Assembly (NCBI GenBank): GCA_030536195.1
Contig: JAUNQL010000054.1
Location: 1 to 7,076, forward strand
Source of the DNA: Clostridia bacterium
Lineage (GTDB): Bacteria > Bacillota > Clostridia > Oscillospirales > Acutalibacteraceae
Direction of reading: 5' to 3'
Length of the DNA stretch: 7,076 bases
Shown here piece by piece: positions 1 to 6,021 of this stretch; the first letter of the stretch is position 1; the number at the start of each line of letters is the position of its first letter. Below the pieces are notes generated by a model. It was given only the letters and a program-made list of their open reading frames with translations. It was not told the DNA's origin and did no database searches. The position numbers and the translations under genes were made by a program.

Positions 1-512
1 ATTGGAACTACGCCCTCTTGCAAACTAAATACTGGAACCAAAAGACCTACAATCATTATTGGCATCCAAACAACTGTACCAATGACCCAATCTGTGAAAA
101 TAAATTCGCAGGAAATCAAAATAGCATAGTACAGTGACCAGAAGAAAGTATAGAGGAATTGGATCCTCACCCTCTCCTTTGGAGTAAGGTTATAGTTATT
201 AGCGTTCACCTTGTCATAGATGATTATTGAGATACCAATAAATGCAGCGAGCGATACAGTACCTGCTACGAGTAGCACAAGCATCATGCTGTCAATATGG
301 AACAATTTGAAAGGTACTGAAATTATAACTAACACCAAATAAAGCGTTAGGAACATCGCAAGGATTAGAGTACGGCGCAAATTTGATACTACACGTTTCT
401 TTTCTGTGTAATAAAGAAAAGCCGCTTCGCTTTCAGAATCAGCTGACTCTACACCATAGTACTTACCAATACGTGATAACTTTTCTGCAAAATCTTTGAA
501 AACGCCAAGCAA
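1..512 (-). CDS. Polytopic membrane protein, N-terminal 170 codons (partial, runs off the left edge)
   Basis: The reading frame is open from a TTG codon (minus strand, 510-512) to base 1, and no ATG fits. The start is chosen because AAGGGGG (521-527) lies 8 nt upstream and an in-frame stop (TAA) lies a little further out. The first ~45 residues are charged and cytoplasmic in character (LGVFKDFAEKLSRIGKYYG, then an acidic/serine stretch, then TEKKR). Four hydrophobic segments follow at about residues 48-67, 74-98, 117-139 and 142-164. A basic hydrophilic loop (YDKVNANNYNLTPKERVRIQ) separates the second and third. No enzymatic motif lies in the visible part. N-terminal membrane modules like this are common in sensor proteins carrying GGDEF, HD or kinase domains, but that is speculation because the C-terminal domain lies outside the window. 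It has its own promoter and follows a terminator, so it is not in the operon of the zinc-ribbon gene. Confidence 0.8.
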   Translation of the reverse strand, partial: MLGVFKDFAEKLSRIGKYYGVESADSESEAAFLYYTEKKRVVSNLRRTLILAMFLTLYLVLVIISVPFKLFHIDSMMLVLLVAGTVSLAAFIGISIIIYDKVNANNYNLTPKERVRIQFLYTFFWSLYYAILISCEFIFTDWVIGTVVWMPIMIVGLLVPVFSLQEGVVP

Positions 513-569
513 CTTGCGCGCCCCCTTTTTATAATATATTACTAAATCTTAATAACAAAAATATATTTT

Positions 570-598
570 ATTGTACTACAAAGATAAAAATAAAGCAA
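570..598 (-). promoter_or_regulatory. Probable sigma-A promoter of the TTG-start membrane protein
   Basis: On the minus strand TTGCTT (593-598) is followed after 17 nt by TACAAT (570-575), a 5/6 match to the -10 consensus. The region is AT-rich and lies between the terminator at 613-641 and the start at 512, giving a leader of about 50 nt. The -35 box is weak (3/6). Confidence 0.5.
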
Positions 599-601
599 AC
601 T

Positions 602-641
602 TTAAGATAAAAAAAGGAGTTACCATTCCGGTAACTCCTTT
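602..641 (-). terminator. Rho-independent terminator of the zinc-ribbon gene
   Basis: GGAGTTACC (616-624) pairs perfectly with GGTAACTCC (630-638) around a 5-nt loop. Three more A-T pairs extend the stem to 613-641. Read on the minus strand, the stem is followed by seven Ts (counting those shared with the stem) and then ATCTTAAA. It begins 12 nt after the stop of the zinc-ribbon gene. The plus-strand side has only TTTGTTTTG and no plus-strand gene to end. Confidence 0.92.
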
Positions 642-652
642 GTTTTGCACGA

Positions 653-934
653 TTATTCCTCTGCTTCCTTCATTTTAGCAAAGCATTCGCTGCAATAAAC
701 TGGTCTGTCCTCACGTGGCTCAAATGGAACCTTAGCAGGACCACCGCATGATGCGCAAACTGCGTCATACATTTTTCTGTCAGCCTTCTGAGCGTTCTTT
801 CTTGCGTCTCTGCAAGCCTTGCAGCGCTGTGGCTCGTTCTCGAAGCCCTTCTCTGCATAAAACTCCTGCTCACCAGCTGTGAATACGAATTCTTCACCGC
901 ATTCTTTGCAGATTAATGTCTTGTCCTCGTACAT
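653..934 (-). CDS. Double zinc-ribbon protein (zf-trcl plus CxxC-x17-CxxC)
   Basis: This is a 93-residue protein with two four-cysteine zinc ribbons in tandem. The first has C9-x2-C12 and C38-x2-C41, 25 residues apart, in a sequence resembling the 'probable zinc-binding domain' zf-trcl family (ICKECGEEFVFTAGEQEFYA). The second has C60-x2-C63 and C81-x2-C84, exactly 17 residues apart, with the PVYCSECF ending of the CxxC-x17-CxxC domain family. A basic linker (RKNAQKADRK) joins them. All eight cysteines are present, so two Zn ions are expected. There is no signal peptide or membrane segment, so it is probably cytoplasmic. The family's function is unknown; nucleic-acid or protein binding is only an inference from the fold. 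The ATG at 932-934 is preceded by GAGGG (942-946) at 7-nt spacing. It has its own promoter and terminator, though readthrough from the mutase genes is possible. Confidence 0.93.
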   Translation of the reverse strand: MYEDKTLICKECGEEFVFTAGEQEFYAEKGFENEPQRCKACRDARKNAQKADRKMYDAVCASCGGPAKVPFEPREDRPVYCSECFAKMKEAEE

Positions 935-991
935 GTGTATACCCTCGCCTTAAAATTATTGTTTGTCCGTTTTACCCGAACAAGTACATCA

Positions 992-1020
992 ATATTAGTA
1001 CAAATAAGCACTTTTGTCAA
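992..1020 (-). promoter_or_regulatory. Strong sigma-A promoter of the zinc-ribbon gene
   Basis: The minus strand reads a perfect TTGACA (1015-1020), a 17-nt spacer, then TAATAT (992-997, 4/6). The predicted transcript starts near 985 with a leader of about 50 nt. The -35 box lies 20 nt beyond the stop of the membrane miniprotein gene, and no terminator separates them. The hexamer GACAAA recurs on the minus strand at 962-967, 1013-1018 and 1026-1031, around this promoter. Confidence 0.72.
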
Positions 1021-1040
1021 ATACATTTGTCCATTTACTG

Positions 1041-1274
1041 CTATTTCTTAAGCTTTTTAACAATCGTTGGACCAAAAAGTGCTCCAACGAGAGCAATTAC
1101 AGCAATTACAGCTATGATAATTACAACTGTTTTACTATTGTTATCACCTGTTGCAGCGATTGCAACTTCTGGGCCGTATGCAAATGCTTGAATAGCAACT
1201 ACGATTACACTTCCGAGCATTAAAACTGCGAGGAAGATACACATAATTCTGATAAATGTGCTACGCTTTTTCAT
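1041..1274 (-). CDS. Small two-helix membrane protein, unknown function (77 aa)
   Basis: The protein begins MKKRSTFIRIMCIFL. A basic start precedes a hydrophobic segment at about residues 8-32, then a short polar stretch (YGPEVAIAATGDNNSK), a second hydrophobic segment at about 48-66, and a lysine-rich tail (KKLKK). The first segment could also be a signal peptide cut after AFA, leaving a short peptide with a C-terminal membrane anchor and cytoplasmic basic tail. The start is set at the ATG at 1272-1274 because GGAGG (1282-1286) sits 7 nt upstream. A longer GTG start at 1290-1292 would place that Shine-Dalgarno sequence inside the gene. Only two bases separate it from the mutase stop codon, and its ribosome binding site lies within the mutase's last codons, so the two should be translationally coupled. 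I do not recognise the family. The alternating hydrophobic pattern and ideal start support a real gene. Confidence 0.8.
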   Translation of the reverse strand: MKKRSTFIRIMCIFLAVLMLGSVIVVAIQAFAYGPEVAIAATGDNNSKTVVIIIAVIAVIALVGALFGPTIVKKLKK

Positions 1275-1276
1275 CC

Positions 1277-2962
1277 TTATACCTCCAACCACTTTTGAGC
1301 ACTTAGCTGCATCTCTTTATAGAGTGCCTCGGCTGCGTCCATGCTGTTTCCAACAGCTGTGAAATAAATCTTGAGTTTAGGCTCGGTTCCGGATGGACGA
1401 GCAACTACGCCATTGCCATTTTCAAGTTTGAATGCCAAGACGTTGGATGATGGGAGACCTGTCTTTTCAGTCTCTTTATAGTCAACTGTCTCAAGTACCT
1501 TAAGGCCTGCGACTTCTGTTGGCTTATTGTTTCTGATATTGTCCATAATATCAGCCATCTTCTGCATGCCTGATGCGCCTTCAAAAGCAAAGTTGTCAAC
1601 GCGATTTAAGTAATTGCCATACTTGGCATAGAGATCATTCATAACGTCAATAAGGCTCTTGCCCTTTGACTTGTAATATGCTGCCATCTCAACAACAAGT
1701 TGAGATGCAACCACTGCATCCTTGTCCCTTGCGTGGATACCAAGAAGGTAGCCATAGCTCTCCTCCATACCGATGATGAAGTTGTCTTCTTTGCCCTCAC
1801 GCTCAAGGTTTGTAATGTACTCACCGATGTACTTAAATCCAGTGAGGAGGTTAGCAGTTTTTGCGCCGTAACTCTCGGCAATCCTGTCAACGAGGCTCGT
1901 TGTTACGAAGGATTTGATTACAACTGGATCAGCTGGCATTGTGCCCTTTTCCTTGTGCTGTGAAAGCACATACTCTGTAAAGAGAGCACCAACCTCGTTA
2001 CCAGTCATAAGCTTATACTCGTCGCCATCGAGAACTGCGATACCCATACGGTCGCAGTCTGGGTCTGTTGCGAGAAGGAGATCTGCCTTCTCGGTCTCAG
2101 CCATCTTAAGGGCGCACTCAAATGCCTGACGAATCTCTGGATTTGGGTATGGGCAGGTTGGGAAGTTGCCGTCAGGCAACTCCTGCTCTGGCACTACCTT
2201 GACATCCTCGATTCCGAGAAGTTTGAGTGCGTGACGGACAGGCTTGTTGCCTGTACCGTTGAGTGGTGTATAGATAACTTTAAGTCCAGATGACTTAGCT
2301 GTTTCAGCGTTGATTACCTTGCTGTGAACTAGGTCAAAGAACTTGTTGTATACGCTGTCGTCGATAAAGGCGATGAGGCCCTGTGCCATGCCTTCATCAA
2401 AGTCCATCTTCTTAACATCCTCAAACATATCAACCTTTTGGATGTACTCATAGGCAAGTGCTGCTGCCTCATCAGTCATCTGATATCCCTCTGGGTCATA
2501 GCACTTGTAGCCATTGTACTGAGAAGGGTTGTGAGATGCTGTGATGATAACACCTGATGAGCACTTCAGTTCGCGAACTGCGAATGAAAGCATAGGTGTT
2601 GGAACAAGCTCAGGATAGAGGTATGCCTTAACTCCATTTGCAGCAAAGACAGAAGCTGTCTCCTTTGCAAATACATCTGAGTTAATTCTTGAGTCATATG
2701 CAATAGCAACTGAAGGGTTTTCAAAAGTTGCGTTTAAGTAGTCAGCAATACCCTGAGTTGCCTGGTTAACTGTATAGATATTCATCCTGTTGGTACCAGC
2801 GCCCAAAACACCACGAAGGCCGGCTGTACCAAACTCCATTTTCTTATAAAAACGGTCAAGGATTTCATCGTCCTTACCATTTATCTCATCAAGCTCTGCT
2901 TTAAGAGTAGGATCATCGCACTTTAAAAGCCAAAGGTCATAAAGTTCTTGATAATTTTCCAT
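1277..2962 (-). CDS. pgcA: Phospho-sugar mutase, alpha-phosphoglucomutase type
   Basis: This 561-residue member of the alpha-D-phosphohexomutase family interconverts glucose-1-phosphate and glucose-6-phosphate in the cytoplasm (phosphomannomutase activity is also possible), linking glycolysis to UDP-glucose, glycogen and envelope glycan synthesis. All four functional loops are visible: FGTAGLRG (44-51); TASHNP (141-146) with phospho-acceptor Ser143; the Mg-binding DPDCDR loop (300-305); the sugar-specificity loop GFKYIGE (375-381) followed by EESYG (400-404); and the phosphate-binding loop RPSGTEPKLKIYF (522-534). The length matches Bacillus PgcA-type enzymes rather than ~450-residue GlmM/ManB proteins. 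The ATG at 2960-2962 is preceded by GGAGG (2969-2973), 6 nt away. It has its own promoter, divergent from and interlocked with that of the ATPase gene, and is followed directly by the membrane miniprotein. The symbol follows Bacillus usage; sugar preference cannot be settled from sequence. Confidence 0.95.
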   Translation of the reverse strand: MENYQELYDLWLLKCDDPTLKAELDEINGKDDEILDRFYKKMEFGTAGLRGVLGAGTNRMNIYTVNQATQGIADYLNATFENPSVAIAYDSRINSDVFAKETASVFAANGVKAYLYPELVPTPMLSFAVRELKCSSGVIITASHNPSQYNGYKCYDPEGYQMTDEAAALAYEYIQKVDMFEDVKKMDFDEGMAQGLIAFIDDSVYNKFFDLVHSKVINAETAKSSGLKVIYTPLNGTGNKPVRHALKLLGIEDVKVVPEQELPDGNFPTCPYPNPEIRQAFECALKMAETEKADLLLATDPDCDRMGIAVLDGDEYKLMTGNEVGALFTEYVLSQHKEKGTMPADPVVIKSFVTTSLVDRIAESYGAKTANLLTGFKYIGEYITNLEREGKEDNFIIGMEESYGYLLGIHARDKDAVVASQLVVEMAAYYKSKGKSLIDVMNDLYAKYGNYLNRVDNFAFEGASGMQKMADIMDNIRNNKPTEVAGLKVLETVDYKETEKTGLPSSNVLAFKLENGNGVVARPSGTEPKLKIYFTAVGNSMDAAEALYKEMQLSAQKWLEV

Positions 2963-2994
2963 ATTTTGCCTCCATAACTACAAAACTATTCTTA

Positions 2995-3024
2995 ATTTTA
3001 ATACGTTTTATGGTATAATGTCAA
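2995..3024 (-). promoter_or_regulatory. Sigma-A promoter of the phospho-sugar mutase gene
   Basis: The minus strand carries a perfect TTGACA (3019-3024), an 18-nt spacer, then TAAAAT (2995-3000, 5/6). The predicted transcript starts near 2988, about 25 nt before the ATG. Its -35 box shares base 3019 with the -10 box of the divergent ATPase promoter. Confidence 0.72.
3011..3019 (+). promoter_or_regulatory. Extended -10 promoter of the YifB/ComM-like gene
   Basis: The plus strand reads TGGTATAAT: a perfect TATAAT at 3014-3019 preceded by the TGn extended -10 element. A convincing -35 box is absent (TTCTTA at 2989-2994 is poor and 19 nt away), which fits an extended -10 promoter. Transcription would begin near 3026, giving a leader of about 20 nt with GGGAGGTG (3034-3041) before the ATG at 3047. 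Confidence 0.75.
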
Positions 3025-3046
3025 ATGGTATTGAGGGAGGTGCCAG

Positions 3047-4588
3047 ATGTTCTCGAAAGTGAACAGCATGGGACTTCAAGGCTTTAAAGCAGAGCGTGTT
3101 TTTGTCGAATGCGACCTGTCAAATGGACTGCCTCGTTTTGACCTTGTCGGCCTGCCAGATTCGGCAGTGTCGGAGGCCAAAGAGAGGGTGCGCTCAGCCA
3201 TCAAAAACTGTAACCTTGAATTCCCAATCAGCAGGATAACAATCAATCTAGCTCCTGCTGAATTCAAAAAGGAAGGACCCCTTTATGACCTACCAATTTT
3301 GGTCGCCATTTTACTTGCCTCCAAACAGATCAAGGTAAACCTTGACTCTGCCGCCCTTATTGGAGAAGTAGCCCTTAATGGCGATGTTCGTAAGGTCAAC
3401 GGTGTTTTGCCCATGGTCCTTAGGGCAAAAGAACTTGGGATTGGCGAGGTATATATCCCAGAGGAAAACAGTAAGGAAGCCGCTTTAATTCCTGGAATCA
3501 CTGTTTTTCCTGTGAGCAATATCCGCCAATTAATCGCACATTTACAAGGGTTGGACGCCATCGAGCCGATTCACAACTTCTCATTTGATGAAGTCAAATC
3601 GACCTATGGTAAAAACCTCGCGAGCGAGGACTACGCCGACGTGCTCGGTCAACCACTTGCGAAGAGAGCACTTGAGATTGCCGCCGCAGGCGGGCACAAT
3701 GTGCTCCTCGTCGGGAGTCCAGGCGCGGGCAAAAGTATGCTCGCGAAACGGCTGCCAACCATCCTGCCTGACATGACATTTGATGAGGCGATATCCACCT
3801 CATCAATCTACTCAGTTGCAGGACTTTTAAGCCGTGAAAATCCGCTAATAATCAATCGCCCATTTCGTTCTCCACACCACACAACAACAGGTGTTGCGTT
3901 CGCTGGTGGAGGCACGAAAGCCAAGCCAGGTGAGATATCGCTCGCGCACAACGGAGTACTCTTTTTAGATGAGCTTCCGCTCTTTACAAGGGCGACTCTT
4001 GAGACGCTCAGACAACCGCTTGAGGATGGACGCGTTACTGTAACTCGAAACGCATTTACTGCGACATATCCAGGTAACATCATGCTTGTCTGCGCGATGA
4101 ATCCCTGCCCTTGTGGATACCTGTTTGATCCTGTGCACGAGTGCACTTGCACCGATGTTGCGCGTCAGCGCTACATCTCACGCATTTCGGGTCCACTACT
4201 TGATCGCATAGACCTATGCGTCAAGGTTGACCCGCTCGACGCCGATGTCCTAATTGACCACCCACGTGGTCACGAGGAGCCATCAAGCGCCATACGCGCT
4301 CGCGTAAACGAGGCTCGCACCATCCAGCTTGAGCGCTTTGCCGGCACAGACATCGTCTGCAACGCTCAGATGACACCTCGCATGGTCCGCACCTACTGCG
4401 AGTTGTCCGGTCCCGCCAAGGACATGTTGCGCCAAGCTTTCAAGTCTCTGTCGTTCTCGGCCAGGGCCAACGACAAAATCCTTCGCACTGCGCGCACAAT
4501 TGCCGACCTTGCCGGCTCGGAGGAAATTGAAACTCAGCACCTTGCTGAAGCAATTCAATTTAAACAGATGGATATCACAAACAAATAA
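3047..4588 (+). CDS. yifB: YifB/ComM family Mg-chelatase-like AAA+ ATPase
   Basis: This complete 513-residue member of the YifB/ComM family starts at an ATG 5 nt after GGGAGGTG. Residues 1-170 form the ChlI-like N-terminal domain (GLPRFDLVGLPDSAVSEAKERVRSA, LAPAEFKKEGPLYDLPI). The AAA+ core holds Walker A GSPGAGKS (223-230), the family signature RPFRSPHHT (271-279), Walker B VLFLDELP (304-311), and SGPLLDRIDL (381-390) with a likely arginine finger at R387. The C-terminal Mg-chelatase domain contains SARANDKILRTARTIADL (471-488). Cysteines 354/356 and 366/368 (CPCG...CTC) form the cluster usual in this family and could bind a metal. In Gram-negative bacteria ComM is a hexameric branch-migration helicase that extends integration of donor DNA during natural transformation; the Firmicute role is less certain. 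No competence genes are visible. Despite the name, it is not a chlorophyll or cobalt chelatase subunit. A terminator follows the stop by 4 nt. Confidence 0.95.
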   Translation: MFSKVNSMGLQGFKAERVFVECDLSNGLPRFDLVGLPDSAVSEAKERVRSAIKNCNLEFPISRITINLAPAEFKKEGPLYDLPILVAILLASKQIKVNLDSAALIGEVALNGDVRKVNGVLPMVLRAKELGIGEVYIPEENSKEAALIPGITVFPVSNIRQLIAHLQGLDAIEPIHNFSFDEVKSTYGKNLASEDYADVLGQPLAKRALEIAAAGGHNVLLVGSPGAGKSMLAKRLPTILPDMTFDEAISTSSIYSVAGLLSRENPLIINRPFRSPHHTTTGVAFAGGGTKAKPGEISLAHNGVLFLDELPLFTRATLETLRQPLEDGRVTVTRNAFTATYPGNIMLVCAMNPCPCGYLFDPVHECTCTDVARQRYISRISGPLLDRIDLCVKVDPLDADVLIDHPRGHEEPSSAIRARVNEARTIQLERFAGTDIVCNAQMTPRMVRTYCELSGPAKDMLRQAFKSLSFSARANDKILRTARTIADLAGSEEIETQHLAEAIQFKQMDITNK

Positions 4589-4592
4589 AAAG

Positions 4593-4625
4593 ACCCAGTG
4601 AAGCGGTTGCTTCACTGGGTTTTTC
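4593..4625. terminator. Bidirectional Rho-independent terminator between convergent genes
   Basis: A perfect 12-bp stem joins ACCCAGTGAAGC (4593-4604) and GCTTCACTGGGT (4609-4620) through a GGTT loop. The plus strand continues TTTTTCTT and the minus strand CTTTTTATTTG, so both sides have a U-tract. It lies 4 nt after the ATPase stop and 5 nt after the stop of the minus-strand operon's last gene, so it should end both transcripts. Confidence 0.95.
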
Positions 4626-4880
4626 TTAGCCCTTAAGACCTCTTGATTGGCGGTCCATATCCTCTACTACTATGTCGTAGATTTCACCGATTGTGCTGCA
4701 GTACTCAAGTACTTTCCAAGGCTCATTGGTGTGGAAATGAATCTTGATTGGGTCGCCGTCTCCGCCTACTGCGAGAAGGCAGTCGCCTTTGAAGTTTGCC
4801 ATGAAGTAGTCGTGTACTTCATCCTCATCGAGGTCATCGCCATCGATTAAAAGTTGTGTGTCATATCTGAATTCTTCCAT
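4626..4880 (-). CDS. Stand-alone FakA middle-domain-like (DAK-phosphatase-type) small protein
   Basis: This is an 84-residue acidic protein. Its pattern FRYDTQLLIDGDDLDEDEVHDYF, then GDCLLAVGGDGDPIKIHFHTNEPWKVLEY, then GEIYDIVVEDMDRQ follows the middle domain of fatty acid kinase FakA (DhaL/DAK2 proteins), which typically reads YCTEFLI, GDSLVVVGDDDLIKVHVHTNDPGKVLEYA, GELSKIKIDNM. The HxH pair (H48, H50) is kept; the usual Cys of the YCTEF motif is Asp (D7). The N-terminal DhaL kinase domain and C-terminal FakA domain are absent, and neither fits in the neighbouring DNA. From memory, the HxH and Cys bind zinc in FakA, so the metal site may be altered here. The ATG at 4878-4880 is chosen because AAAGG (4889-4893) lies 8 nt upstream; a TTG at 4902-4904 would overlap the upstream gene and place the Shine-Dalgarno inside. 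It is last in a three-gene operon, 13 nt after the DHHW gene. Confidence 0.85.
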   Translation of the reverse strand: MEEFRYDTQLLIDGDDLDEDEVHDYFMANFKGDCLLAVGGDGDPIKIHFHTNEPWKVLEYCSTIGEIYDIVVEDMDRQSRGLKG

Positions 4881-4893
4881 CTCTTTTTCCTTT

Positions 4894-6021
4894 CTATGTT
4901 CCAAGAAGTTTATTAAATGGATCTATGTACTGTGGGGATGTTGCTGCGAACATGTAATTGAGGAACATTACGTCTGTAATGCCGTACTTGTTAACGAAGC
5001 TTGCAAGGTCAATTTCATTTGCGCTCTCGTTAACCTTACGTGGGTCGATTACCCATACCTCATCATAGTGGTCGCAGAGATATGGTGCAAAGGAGTTACC
5101 GTATGACTCCTTGATGACAACTATCTTACGTCCAGTACCTGCGTTTGTTGAAATCTTGGTTACCGGATTGTCGCCCTCAATAAAGCAGGTATATTTACCA
5201 CTTGGTGGGTTCTCATTGATAACCTGCATTGGGATTGCTTCCTCATCACGGATGTAGCCGTTAGGATAGCGGTAAGCTGTCGTCTCGGTCACTGGATAGA
5301 AGTACTCAAGATAGTCTGGATTTTCCTTAAGGATTGATGCGCCAGACCAAGCATAGAGAGTACCTACAAATGTATCAAACTTGCCTGTCTTACGTCCCTC
5401 AAGTGGGATTGAATCAAAGCCTGCTACCTTAGAGAAAGCGACGTAAGCATGGTATGCGCCACGTGCTGTCCAGTGGTGGTCAGTTCTAAAGTAAACATAC
5501 TCCTCATCTACGTAACGCTCAAGTTCCTTGTAGATGTTGACCGTCTTGACATTCTTGGCAGTAACTGCAGCGTATGCTACCTCCATACCCTTCTTCTGAG
5601 AGCGGTCGCCAGTGTGATACTCCTCTGGACCGTAGAACTCAATAGAAGTTGGAGCGAGCATCATGTATACAGTTACATTTGGAACCTTCTCAGCGAAAGT
5701 ACTGATGTAGCCCGCATACCTCTTGAGGCCATTTTCGTTCTTGCCGAAAATCTCCATTGCTCTATTGCCTTGAACGATGATGGCACCGGTGTTTTTAAAC
5801 TCCTGTGCCTGCGTCGTTGCTCTGGTATATTCAGTTGTGGTTTCCTTGGTTGTAGACTCCTCTGTTGTCTGCTCCTCCTTTGACGACTCAGTTGTCGTCT
5901 CAAGGGTTGGGATGCTTGTTGTTTTACCAAACACCAAGATGCAGACCATGATAGCTACAACCACTACAAGTGACGCAATCGCAATTGGCACTTGCTTCTG
6001 GTCAAAACCTTTTACGCTCAT
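4894..6021 (-). CDS. DHHW family membrane-anchored SGNH-like protein
   Basis: This 375-residue protein has a short cytoplasmic start, one membrane helix (about 12-31), a threonine/glutamate/serine-rich linker (about 34-72) and an extracellular globular domain. The domain carries the family signature DHHW (181-184, FRTDHHWTARGAYHAY) and a later KESYGNSFAPYL block (304-315). These correspond to the Asp-x-His and Ser of the AlgX/AlgJ-type SGNH O-acetyltransferase triad, so D181, H183 and S306 are the likely catalytic set. The YxNxF-like FLNYMF segment near 353-358 also fits. DHHW proteins usually sit near MBOAT acyltransferases and are thought to help O-acetylate cell-surface glycans; no MBOAT gene is seen here. 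The ATG shares one base with the upstream phosphoesterase stop (TAATG), implying translational coupling, and only a weak AGGAAAG lies upstream. The acyl acceptor is unknown. Confidence 0.88.
   Translation of the reverse strand: MSVKGFDQKQVPIAIASLVVVVAIMVCILVFGKTTSIPTLETTTESSKEEQTTEESTTKETTTEYTRATTQAQEFKNTGAIIVQGNRAMEIFGKNENGLKRYAGYISTFAEKVPNVTVYMMLAPTSIEFYGPEEYHTGDRSQKKGMEVAYAAVTAKNVKTVNIYKELERYVDEEYVYFRTDHHWTARGAYHAYVAFSKVAGFDSIPLEGRKTGKFDTFVGTLYAWSGASILKENPDYLEYFYPVTETTAYRYPNGYIRDEEAIPMQVINENPPSGKYTCFIEGDNPVTKISTNAGTGRKIVVIKESYGNSFAPYLCDHYDEVWVIDPRKVNESANEIDLASFVNKYGITDVMFLNYMFAATSPQYIDPFNKLLGT
5806..5922 (-). repeat. Low-complexity Thr/Glu/Ser linker coding region of the DHHW gene
   Basis: This stretch encodes residues 34-72 and is made of irregular repeats of TTTE, EEQTTEES and TTKETTTE type built from ACA/ACT/GAG-rich codons. 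It would form a flexible, probably extended stalk holding the extracellular domain away from the membrane through the cell wall. The repeat units are imperfect and short. Confidence 0.6.

Noticed and set aside
916..1191. 91-codon plus-strand frame across the zinc-ribbon promoter region
   Set aside because: It overlaps the zinc-ribbon start and the membrane miniprotein on the opposite strand and lacks a convincing start signal.
1275..1292. Upstream GTG start adding six residues to the membrane miniprotein
   Set aside because: The GGAGG at 1282-1286 would fall inside the coding region, while it is ideally spaced for the ATG at 1272-1274.
3808..4152. 114-codon open frame on the minus strand within the YifB/ComM gene
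   Set aside because: It is antisense to the Walker B region of a conserved ATPase and has no recognisable motif; a by-product of the GC-rich third positions there.
3047..4588. Reading the ATPase as a magnesium or cobalt chelatase subunit
   Set aside because: The N-terminal ChlI-like domain plus RPFRSPHHT and CPCG motifs define the YifB/ComM family; no chelatase partner subunits are nearby.
4283..4615. 110-codon minus-strand frame crossing the terminator at 4593-4620
   Set aside because: It would start inside a strong terminator and run antisense to the ATPase C-terminus; its sequence looks like no protein family.
4881..4904. Upstream TTG start adding eight residues to the FakA-like protein
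   Set aside because: It would overlap the DHHW gene's end and place the AAAGG Shine-Dalgarno within the gene; the ATG at 4878-4880 is better spaced.
5449..5883. 144-codon open frame on the plus strand opposite the DHHW gene
   Set aside because: It lies wholly antisense to a well-supported gene and its Cys/Val/Leu-rich product is the complement of the Thr/Glu linker and core; no good ribosome binding site or family resemblance.
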